The notes under the pieces were generated by a model. That model had not been told where the DNA came from, searched no databases, and saw only the letters and a program-made list of their open reading frames with translations. DNA of 37,134 nt, taken from positions 1 through 37,134 of the forward strand of contig NZ_LAJE02000357.1 in the NCBI RefSeq assembly GCF_000970465.2. The letters run 5' to 3'. The position numbers and the translations under genes are program-made. Source of the stretch: Devosia insulae DS-56 (GTDB lineage Bacteria; Pseudomonadota; Alphaproteobacteria; Rhizobiales; Devosiaceae). Each line of letters begins with the position of its first letter. The stretch's first letter is position 1. Below are positions 31,293-37,134 of this stretch, piece after piece.

Positions 31293-32406
31293 CGCTCGTA
31301 TCGTTCTCAACGACGAGGTGGTGACCGGCTCGGTGCTGGTGCGCGACGGCGTCGTCGCGGCGATCGACACCGGCTCGGTGCGGGCCGGCGAGGATATGGA
31401 AGGCGACTACGTCATCCCGGGCCTCGTCGAACTCCACACCGACCATTTCGAGAACCACTACCGGCCCCGGCCGGGGGTGACCTGGAACGCCATCGCGGCG
31501 CTGCAGAGCCATGATGCGCAGGTTGCCGGCGCCGGCATCACCACGGTGTTCGACGCGGTGCGGATCGGTTCGGACCCAGAAGTGGGCGACATCACCGCCG
31601 ATGTGCGTGCCATGGTGGACGCGGTGGCCGAGGCCGATGCCGGCGACCGGCTGAGGGCCGACCACCACATTCATTTGAGGTGCGAGCTGGCGACGCCCGA
31701 CGTGGCGCAGCACTTCGAGGACAATTGCAGCAACCCGATCGTTGGGCTCGCCTCGCTGATGGACCATACGCCGGGGGCGCGGCAGTACACCACGCTCGAA
31801 CACTACATCGCCTATTACCAGAAGAAGCTGCGCCTGTCGGATGCCGAGATGGCCAAGTACATCGCCGACCGGCAGGCCGAGCGGGACCTCTATGCCGACA
31901 AGAACCGCGCTGCGATCCTGAAGCGCGGCCGCGAGATCGGGTTGGCGTTTGCCAGCCACGACGACGCGACGGTCGCGCATGTCGACGAAGCGGTGCGTGA
32001 CGGCATGGCGATTGCCGAGTTCCCCACCACCATGGAAGCGGCGCGCGCCTGCCACGAGGCCGGCATGGCGGTGCTGATGGGGGCGCCCAACGTGGTGCGC
32101 GGCAAATCGCATAACGGCAATATCTCGGCGGCCGAGCTGGCGCGGGCCGGCGTGCTCGATGTGCTGAGCTCGGACTATGTGCCGTTCTCGCTGATCTATG
32201 CGGCGTTCCTGTTGCCGGAAGTGGCCGACAGCATCACGCTGCCGGAGTCGGTGGGCATGGTGACCTCGCGGCCGGCAGCGGCGGCGCATCTCAACGATCG
32301 CGGCGAGATTGCCGTCGGCAAGCGCGCCGACCTGGTGCGGGTGCGGCGGACCGACCCGGTGCCGGTGGTGCGCGCGGTGTGGCGGCAGGGCAAGCGGGTC
32401 AGCTGA
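31270..32406 (+). CDS. phnM: PhnM, ribose 1-methylphosphonate 5-triphosphate diphosphatase
   Basis: A 378-residue amidohydrolase. The metal-binding HTDHFENH follows the first strand block (VIPGLVELHTDHFENHYRPRPGVTW), with later DHHIH, FASHDDATVAHVDEA and SDYVPFSL typical of PhnM. In the C-P lyase pathway PhnM removes diphosphate from the methylphosphonate ribose triphosphate intermediate. It overlaps the DUF1045 gene by 23 bases and phnN by one base (TGATG), so the three are one translationally coupled unit. The lyase core genes phnGHIJKL are not in this window. Confidence 0.95.
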   Translation: MSEFALANARIVLNDEVVTGSVLVRDGVVAAIDTGSVRAGEDMEGDYVIPGLVELHTDHFENHYRPRPGVTWNAIAALQSHDAQVAGAGITTVFDAVRIGSDPEVGDITADVRAMVDAVAEADAGDRLRADHHIHLRCELATPDVAQHFEDNCSNPIVGLASLMDHTPGARQYTTLEHYIAYYQKKLRLSDAEMAKYIADRQAERDLYADKNRAAILKRGREIGLAFASHDDATVAHVDEAVRDGMAIAEFPTTMEAARACHEAGMAVLMGAPNVVRGKSHNGNISAAELARAGVLDVLSSDYVPFSLIYAAFLLPEVADSITLPESVGMVTSRPAAAAHLNDRGEIAVGKRADLVRVRRTDPVPVVRAVWRQGKRVS

Positions 32407-32960
32407 TGAGCCACGGTGCCCTCGTCCTCGTCGTCGGACCGTCGGGCGCCGGCAAGGATACGCTGATCGGCGCGGCCAAGGCGGCCCTCGCCGACGATCT
32501 GCGCTTCAGCTTCCCGCGCCGCGTGGTGACGCGCACCGCGATGGTCGAGCTCGAGGATCATGACAGCGTCGACGTCAACGAGTTCGGCCGGCAGAAGCTG
32601 CGCGGCGCCTATGCGCTGGATTGGGAGGCCCACGGGCTCTGCTACGGTGTGCCGGCGGCGATCGACGCCGCAATGGTGGCCGGGCGGATCGTGGTGGTGA
32701 ACACCTCGCGCAAGGTGATCGAGCGGGCGATCGAGAAATATCCCAGCTGCCATGTGCTGCTGGTGACGGCGCGGCCGGAAGTGCGGGCGAAGCGCCTCGC
32801 CGGACGCGGCCGGGAAAGCGCCGAGGACATCGAGGCCCGGCTGCAGCGCGAGGGCGCGCCGGTGCCGGAAGGGATCGTGCCTCAGATCATCGACAACTCG
32901 GCTGGGCTCGACGCGGGGATCGCCGCGTTTGTTGGGGCACTTCGCGCCATCGCCGATTGA
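32406..32960 (+). CDS. phnN: PhnN, ribose 1,5-bisphosphate phosphokinase
   Basis: A 184-residue guanylate-kinase-like enzyme with P-loop VVGPSGAGKDTLIGAA (about residues 9-24). FPRRVVTRT, DWEAHGLCYGVP and VNTSRKVIERAIEKYP are typical of PhnN. It converts ribose 1,5-bisphosphate to PRPP, salvaging the ribose released in C-P lyase degradation of phosphonates. It is the third gene of the coupled unit and is followed by an unrelated pair of tiny genes after a 54-base gap. Confidence 0.94.
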   Translation: MSHGALVLVVGPSGAGKDTLIGAAKAALADDLRFSFPRRVVTRTAMVELEDHDSVDVNEFGRQKLRGAYALDWEAHGLCYGVPAAIDAAMVAGRIVVVNTSRKVIERAIEKYPSCHVLLVTARPEVRAKRLAGRGRESAEDIEARLQREGAPVPEGIVPQIIDNSAGLDAGIAAFVGALRAIAD

Positions 32961-33014
32961 ACCAGCCGCCGGGCTGATGCGTTGCACCCTCTGAACAGCG
33001 TCAGGGGACCCGGC

Positions 33015-33167
33015 ATGAGCAGAACTTCGCTTTACACCGTTATCGCAGTGCTCGCGGCACTGGCCGTCGGCTTCGGCATCTATATCGCCTACCAAGAATC
33101 GCAGAAGCCGGCGCTGGAGATCCGCGTCGACGAGGGAGGGATCAAGATCGATGGCAATGGCGGTTGA
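33015..33167 (+). CDS. 50-residue single-pass membrane protein
   Basis: MSRTSLYTVIAVLAALAVGF begins a helix spanning about residues 6-26, followed by a short hydrophilic tail (IRVDEGGIKIDGNGG). Small proteins of this shape are common in alphaproteobacteria and often unannotated. CAGGGGACC lies before the ATG at acceptable spacing. It overlaps the next small gene by 17 bases in another frame. No function can be given. Confidence 0.6.
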   Translation: MSRTSLYTVIAVLAALAVGFGIYIAYQESQKPALEIRVDEGGIKIDGNGG

Positions 33168-33366
33168 CGAGGCCCAGCGCACCCAGCTGATCGAGGAAGC
33201 GCTGAAGCATGCGTTTGAGCGGCAGCCGGTGGAAAAGGTTGCCGATCTCGATCTCACCAAGCTGGCGGTGGATATCGAGGCGATCATCGGGGCGGAGCCG
33301 CATCCGCTCGATCCCGAAGGGGATGGGCTGACGACCGGCGAGCTCAACGCGGCGAACGATCTTTAA
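33151..33366 (+). CDS. 71-residue acidic helical protein, unknown function
   Basis: A small soluble protein with an amphipathic, charged composition (EAQRTQLIEEALKHAFERQPVEKVADLDLTKLAVDIEAIIGAEPHPLDPEG). It starts inside the end of the membrane-peptide gene (ATG at 33151 or 33157) and ends six bases before a good terminator, which supports it as a real gene. It may act together with the membrane peptide. I recognise no family. Confidence 0.6.
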   Translation: MAMAVDEAQRTQLIEEALKHAFERQPVEKVADLDLTKLAVDIEAIIGAEPHPLDPEGDGLTTGELNAANDL

Positions 33367-33371
33367 AACAA

Positions 33372-33402
33372 AGGGGCCGCCCGTCTCACCCGGGCGACCC
33401 CT
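33372..33402 (+). terminator. Intrinsic-type terminator after the small gene pair
   Basis: AGGGG then CC then GCCCG (33372-33383) pairs with CGGGC then GA then CCCCT (33391-33402) around a seven-base loop, followed by GATTTTG. This is the best terminator-like structure in the window and lies immediately after the 71-residue gene. Confidence 0.7.
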
Positions 33403-33437
33403 GATTTTGTGAACCGGTCGGCCATTGGAGCATGTCA

Positions 33438-33478
33438 CGAGATCGAACCGGAAAAGTCTGCAACTTTTCCTGATCTCG
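33438..33478. repeat. Palindromic intergenic element, copy B
   Basis: The inner arms GGAAAAGT and ACTTTTCC (33450-33457 and 33463-33470, five-base loop) are identical to copy A at 5067. The outer arms CGAGATC (33438-33444) and GATCTCG (33472-33478) pair perfectly. Relative to copy A one pair is swapped (T-A to A-T) and one mismatch is restored to a pair. It lies in the convergent gap between the small gene pair and rlpA. Confidence 0.8.
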
Positions 33479-33540
33479 CTCCTTTGGCCGCGCACTCGAA
33501 ATGGGCAGGTCTCAACCCTGTCCTGAGCGCAATTCGGTCG

Positions 33541-33918
33541 TTAGAGCTTGGCGACGCACACTTTGCCGACACCCGCATTCTTGGTGCCGAGCTTGGCAGC
33601 GGCTGCCTTGCTGAGGTCGATGATGCGGCCCTTGGCGAAAGGACCGCGGTCGTTGATCGTGACCTTGATCGACTTGCCCGTGCGCTGGTTCGTGACTTTC
33701 ACGACCGTGCCGAGGGGGAGAGTCTTGTGGGCCGCGGTCATGGCATTCTCATTGAACCGCTCGCCCGAGGCCGTCTTCTTGCCGTGGAAACCTGGTCCAT
33801 ACCAGGACGCCCCACCGCACTGATCCGCTGCCATTGCGCCGGTGACTGAAGCCATAAGGCCGGTCACGAGGGCGGCGGCGACCAGAACGATTTTCCTATT
33901 CAACCTTGGACTACTCAC
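33541..33918 (-). CDS. RlpA-like double-psi beta-barrel protein
   Basis: A 125-residue secreted protein: a signal peptide to about residue 31 ([19 protein letters not shown]) and a compact RlpA/DPBB domain with [43 protein letters not shown] and [26 protein letters not shown]. Full-length RlpA proteins add a SPOR domain and bind septal denuded glycan strands; this one lacks SPOR and is only the barrel. The catalytic aspartate of RlpA lytic transglycosylases is probably the D of NDRGPF, so activity on peptidoglycan is plausible. It begins with GTG at 33918; TTG at 33903 is an alternative. A LexA-like box lies upstream. Confidence 0.9.
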   Translation of the reverse strand: MSSPRLNRKIVLVAAALVTGLMASVTGAMAADQCGGASWYGPGFHGKKTASGERFNENAMTAAHKTLPLGTVVKVTNQRTGKSIKVTINDRGPFAKGRIIDLSKAAAAKLGTKNAGVGKVCVAKL

Positions 33919-33966
33919 GCTTGTTTACGATGGCGGGAGAAGGCTTTGGCGGTGTGGCGACAATAT

Positions 33967-33981
33967 GAACCGAAAATGAAC
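33967..33981 (-). promoter_or_regulatory. LexA-type (GTTC-N7-GTTC) direct repeat upstream of rlpA-like gene
   Basis: On the minus strand the sequence is GTTCATTTTCGGTTC, an exact GTTC-N7-GTTC, the direct-repeat form recognised by alphaproteobacterial LexA. It lies about 49 bases before the GTG start, where a promoter would be expected. A four-plus-four match can occur by chance. Confidence 0.4.
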
Positions 33982-34277
33982 GGGGCCCTTCCAAGTGCAA
34001 CCGTTGCCGAAATGCATCAGTAGCATTACCGAGGGTCGTAAGGATTTTGTGCGAGATTCCAGAAACTTGCCCGGGTTTAACCAATGACTCGGAAGGGATG
34101 CGGCGGGGTGAAGTTTTTCTCGGCCGGGCGCAAAAGCATCCCCGAAAGCCGGCGCCGATCAACAGAATAAGGCGCGATTTCGATCGCAACGACCGGCAAA
34201 CGGCTCGCCAGATCCAATTGCTGCGCGAGAATTTCGCTGCCCGTCGAGGCTCCGGGGTGAGCTCAAAATTCCTATTT

Positions 34278-34293
34278 TTGACCAATTGATAAA
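34278..34293 (+). promoter_or_regulatory. RutR-like operator upstream of preT
   Basis: TTGACCAATTGATAAA matches the E. coli RutR consensus TTGACCAnnTGGTCAA at 12 of 14 defined positions, with a perfect left half. It is 61 bases before the preT ATG in an AT-rich patch. RutR controls pyrimidine degradation in E. coli, which fits the genes behind this site. Confidence 0.6.
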
Positions 34294-34354
34294 ATTTCGG
34301 AGCTGCGTTAGCGTTCTCAGTCTGGAATGGCTCTAAGGAGAGAGGGAGCTGCCG

Positions 34355-35704
34355 ATGAGCGGGGGAATGCTCAAGCAAGGCATCGCATCCGGGCGACTGG
34401 AGCCCGGCCAGTACGCACGCAACTTTTCCGACCTGCATCCGGCGCTCGACCGGCACGAGGCCTTTGTCGAGGCCGATCGCTGCTACTTCTGTTTCGATGC
34501 GCCATGCATGAACGCCTGCCCCACTGAGATCGATATCCCGATGTTCATCCGGGAGATCTCGACGGACAACCCGCTGGGGGCGGCCGAGACGATCTTCGAG
34601 CAGAACATCCTGGGCGGCATGTGCGCCCGCGTCTGCCCCACCGAGCAGCTGTGCGAAGACGCCTGCGTGCGCATGGAGGCCGAAGGCAAGCCGGTGAAAA
34701 TCGGCCAGCTGCAGCGCTATGCCACCGATATCGCCATGGAGGAGAACGCGCAGTTCTTCACCCGCGCGCCCGCCACCGGCAAGACCATCGCGGTGGTCGG
34801 CGCCGGCCCTTCGGGTCTTGCCGCCGCGCACCGGCTGGCCGTGCACGGCCACGACGTGGTGGTCTACGATGCGCGCCCCAAGGCGGGCGGGCTCAACGAG
34901 TACGGCATCGCCTCGTACAAGACGCCCGACGGTTTTGCGCAGGCCGAGGTCGACTATGTCACCTCGATCGGCGGCATCGAGATCGAGCTGGGCCAGGCGC
35001 TGGGGCGCGAGCTGTCGCTCGATGGCCTGCTGGAGCGCCATGACGCGGTGTTTCTCGGGGTCGGACTGGGCGGCGTCAATGCGCTGAGGGCCGAGGGCGA
35101 AAAGGACGGCTCGCACGGACTGGCCGATGCGGTCGATTTCATTGCCGAGCTGCGCCAGAGCGACGACCTCTCCAAGCTCCCGGTCGGTCGCCGCGTGGTG
35201 GTGATCGGTGGCGGCATGACGGCGATCGATGCCGGCGTGCAGTCGAAGCTGCTGGGCGCCGAAGAGGTGACCATCTGCTATCGCCGCGGGCAGGAGCACA
35301 TGAACGCCTCGAGCTTCGAGCAGGATCTCGCCGCATCGAAGGGCGTTACCATCCGGCATTGGCTGCAGCCCAAGCGGGTGTTGAGCGAGAACGGCAAGGT
35401 GACCGGGATCGAACTCGAATACACCGAGCTGAAGGACGGGCGCCTCACCGGCATGGGGCACACGCTGACGCTGCCGGCCGACCAGGTGTTCAAGGCGATC
35501 GGCCAGACACTCGAAGACGAGACGGCAGCCGGGCTGACGCTCACCGCCGGTCGCATCGAGACCGACGCCGAGGGCCGCACCTCGCGGCCCGGTGTCTGGG
35601 CTGGAGGCGACTGCATCGCCGCCGGCGACGACCTGACGGTGACCGCGGTGGCGCAGGGCCGCGACGCGGCCGAGAGCATCAACCGCTATCTCGCTGGAAA
35701 CTGA
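34355..35704 (+). CDS. preT: PreT, NAD(P)-binding subunit of dihydropyrimidine dehydrogenase
   Basis: A 449-residue flavoprotein. The N-terminal iron-sulfur region has cysteines at 43, 46, 51 and 55 (CYFCFDAPCMNACP) and at 90, 94, 100 and 104. It is followed by FAD-binding IAVVGAGPSGLAAAHRL (about 145-161) and a second dinucleotide fold VVVIGGGMTAIDAG for NAD(P)H, ending GVWAGGDCIAAGDDL. It passes electrons from NAD(P)H to PreA for reduction of uracil and thymine, the first step of the reductive pathway. AAGGAGAGAGGGAG lies before the ATG. preA follows 11 bases later, and the RutR-like box is upstream. Confidence 0.95.
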   Translation: MSGGMLKQGIASGRLEPGQYARNFSDLHPALDRHEAFVEADRCYFCFDAPCMNACPTEIDIPMFIREISTDNPLGAAETIFEQNILGGMCARVCPTEQLCEDACVRMEAEGKPVKIGQLQRYATDIAMEENAQFFTRAPATGKTIAVVGAGPSGLAAAHRLAVHGHDVVVYDARPKAGGLNEYGIASYKTPDGFAQAEVDYVTSIGGIEIELGQALGRELSLDGLLERHDAVFLGVGLGGVNALRAEGEKDGSHGLADAVDFIAELRQSDDLSKLPVGRRVVVIGGGMTAIDAGVQSKLLGAEEVTICYRRGQEHMNASSFEQDLAASKGVTIRHWLQPKRVLSENGKVTGIELEYTELKDGRLTGMGHTLTLPADQVFKAIGQTLEDETAAGLTLTAGRIETDAEGRTSRPGVWAGGDCIAAGDDLTVTAVAQGRDAAESINRYLAGN

Positions 35705-35715
35705 GGAGGGACGCC

Positions 35716-37035
35716 ATGGCCGACATCCGCAACAATTTCGTCGGGATCAAGTCGCCCAATCCGTTCTGGCTGGCCTCGGCGCCGCCGACCGACAAGGCGT
35801 ACAATGTCGAGCGCGCCTTCAAGGCGGGCTGGGGCGGCGTGGTGTGGAAGACGCTGGGCGAGGAAGGCCCGCCGGTGGTCAACGTCAACGGGCCGCGCTA
35901 CGGCGCCATCTGGGGCGCTGACCGGCGGCTGCTCGGCTTCAACAATATCGAGCTGATCACCGACCGCGACCTGCAGAAAAACCTGCAGGAGATCAAACAG
36001 GTCAAGCAGAACTGGCCGGATCGCGCCGTGGTCGTCTCGATCATGGTGCCGTGCGAGGAGGACGCCTGGAAAGCGATCCTGCCATTGGTGGAAGAGACCG
36101 AGGCGGATGGGATCGAGCTCAATTTCGGCTGCCCGCACGGCATGAGCGAGCGCGGCATGGGCGCGGCGGTCGGCCAGGTGCCCGAATATGTCGAAATGGT
36201 CGTGCGCTGGTGCAAGCAATATTCGCGCATGCCTGTCATCACCAAGCTGACGCCGAATGTCACCGACGTGCGCCGCCCGGCGCGGGCGGCCAAGAATGGC
36301 GGCACCGATGCGGTATCGCTGATCAACACCATCAACTCGATCACCGGCGTCGACCTCGACAATTTCGCGCCGATGCCGACGATCGACGGCAAGGGCACGC
36401 ATGGCGGCTATTGCGGCCCGGCGGCCAAGCCTATCGCGCTGCACATGGTGGCCGACATCGCCCGTGATCCCGAGACCTACGGCCTGCCGATCTCGGGCAT
36501 TGGCGGCATCACCACCTGGCGCGACGCAGCGGAGTTCATGGCGCTGGGCGCCGGCAACGTGCAGGTCTGCACCGCGGCCATGGTCTATGGCTTCAAGATC
36601 GTCGAGGAGATGATCTCGGGGCTGCAGAACTGGATGGATGAGAAGGGCCACGCAACGCTGGAGGATTTCACCGGCCGCGCCACCCGCAATGTCACCGACT
36701 GGCAGTTCCTCAACCTCAACTACATCACCAAAGCGCATATCGACCAGGATAAGTGCATCAGCTGCGGCCGCTGCCACATCGCCTGCGAGGACACTTCACA
36801 CCAGGCCATCACTAAGGAGAAGGACGGCAAGCGCCACTTCGAGGTGATGGACGACGAGTGCGTGGGGTGTAACCTCTGCGTCAATGTCTGCCCGGTGGAA
36901 GATTGCATCACCATGATCGAGCTGGAACCGGGCATGCTCGATGAGCGGACCAAAAAGGTGGTGGAGCCGAGCTACGCCAACTGGACCACGCACCCGAACA
37001 ACCCGATGCGGAAGTCGGTTGAGCCGGCGGAATAG
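35716..37035 (+). CDS. preA: PreA, pyrimidine-reducing subunit of dihydropyrimidine dehydrogenase
   Basis: A 439-residue protein with an FMN TIM barrel related to dihydroorotate dehydrogenase (residues 1 to about 310; NPFWLASAPPT, LNFGCPHGMSERGMGAAVGQ, KLTPNVTD, GIGGITTWRDAAEFMALGAGNVQVCTA). A C-terminal ferredoxin domain carries two 4Fe-4S motifs: CISCGRCHIACE from about residue 347 and CVGCNLCVNVCP from about 382. With PreT it reduces uracil and thymine to the dihydro forms in the cytoplasm. AGGAGG before the ATG is a near-perfect ribosome site. Later steps (hydantoinase, ureidopropionase) are not in the window but would be expected to follow. Confidence 0.96.
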   Translation: MADIRNNFVGIKSPNPFWLASAPPTDKAYNVERAFKAGWGGVVWKTLGEEGPPVVNVNGPRYGAIWGADRRLLGFNNIELITDRDLQKNLQEIKQVKQNWPDRAVVVSIMVPCEEDAWKAILPLVEETEADGIELNFGCPHGMSERGMGAAVGQVPEYVEMVVRWCKQYSRMPVITKLTPNVTDVRRPARAAKNGGTDAVSLINTINSITGVDLDNFAPMPTIDGKGTHGGYCGPAAKPIALHMVADIARDPETYGLPISGIGGITTWRDAAEFMALGAGNVQVCTAAMVYGFKIVEEMISGLQNWMDEKGHATLEDFTGRATRNVTDWQFLNLNYITKAHIDQDKCISCGRCHIACEDTSHQAITKEKDGKRHFEVMDDECVGCNLCVNVCPVEDCITMIELEPGMLDERTKKVVEPSYANWTTHPNNPMRKSVEPAE

Positions 37036-37055
37036 GCGCGCACCGAGCGTGAGGC

Positions 37056-37114
37056 CCACCCCCTCCGAGCTGCGCTTGGCAGCATAGCTGCCAAGCTTCG
37101 CTTGCCCCCATCGA
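37056..37114. repeat. Palindromic element after preA
   Basis: CTTGGCAGC (37075-37083) and GCTGCCAAG (37087-37095) form a perfect nine-base stem with a three-base loop. CCACCCCCTC to the left and GAGGGGGAGGTG to the right form an outer, imperfect stem. It looks like a dispersed extragenic palindrome and may also end the preTA transcript or separate it from the next gene. Confidence 0.7.
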
Positions 37115-37134
37115 GGGGGAGGTGCCGGCCGGTG

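Larger units (their letters stand above)
33919..34354. other. Divergent intergenic region between rlpA-like gene and preT
   Basis: This 436-base gap has no convincing gene. It holds the LexA-like repeat near its left end, an AT-rich patch with the RutR-like site at 34278-34293, and the preT leader. The middle (about 34000-34260) is ordinary GC-rich DNA in which I see nothing definite. Confidence 0.6.

Noticed and set aside
34075-34082. TTTAACC as a CtrA site
   Set aside because: Only one TTAACC half-site is present, with no second TTAA at the required spacing.

Overview
This window is GC-rich, densely packed chromosomal DNA that looks like an alphaproteobacterium of the order Hyphomicrobiales (Rhizobiales), possibly Devosia-like. 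The order rests on gene content: a cobaltochelatase CobN with CbtAB and CobW behind a cobalamin riboswitch, an AztD-type zinc chaperone beside ZnuABC and Zur, a PreT/PreA pyrimidine reductase, an alphaproteobacterial-style GTTC-N7-GTTC box, and small palindromic and heptamer repeats. The genus is only a guess. No rRNA, tRNA, CRISPR array, transposase or phage gene was seen.

Layout, left to right. 1-5545: a cobalt/cobalamin locus on the minus strand (riboswitch, cbtB, cbtA, cobW, and further left the start of cobN). It is interrupted by a membrane/regulatory island made of a divergent acyltransferase-3 gene, a membrane-anchored LytTR regulator and a small membrane protein that is translationally coupled to cobN. 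5574-9301: a secreted protein, a MarR regulator divergent from an FAD monooxygenase, a DUF486 membrane protein and a thioredoxin-reductase-like flavoprotein. 9370-13810: zinc uptake, with znuA-aztD on the minus strand and znuC-znuB-zur on the plus strand around two probable Zur boxes. 13944-21492: a CHASE4-GGDEF-EAL protein with a broken GGDEF motif, then a complete dppABCDF peptide transporter. 21769-29658: mixed oxidoreductases (VOC protein, aldo/keto reductase, TetR with an NmrA-like/DUF1772 pair, SDR with a cupin, Gfo/Idh sugar dehydrogenase, glycerate kinase). 29962-32960: a secreted protein and a phosphonate mini-operon (DUF1045, phnM, phnN) behind a Pho-box-like repeat. 33015-37035: two tiny genes, an RlpA-like protein and preT-preA for reductive pyrimidine breakdown.

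The most useful new signals are regulatory. The dpp promoter region carries TTTGACCGGTTGGTCAAA and the preT promoter region carries TTGACCAATTGATAAA. These match the published Escherichia coli RutR consensus (TTGACCAnnTGGTCAA) at 13 and 12 of 14 positions, suggesting that one pyrimidine-responsive repressor links peptide uptake to pyrimidine degradation. A 7-4-7 direct repeat resembling a Pho box precedes the phn genes, four TGAGG/CCTCA half-sites lie between tetR and the NmrA-like gene, and a LexA-type direct repeat precedes rlpA. Two convergent junctions are filled by heptamer tandem arrays that can fold as two-way terminators, and a structured palindromic element occurs twice with a partly compensated stem. 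All functions are read from sequence motifs and family knowledge; none was checked by a database search.
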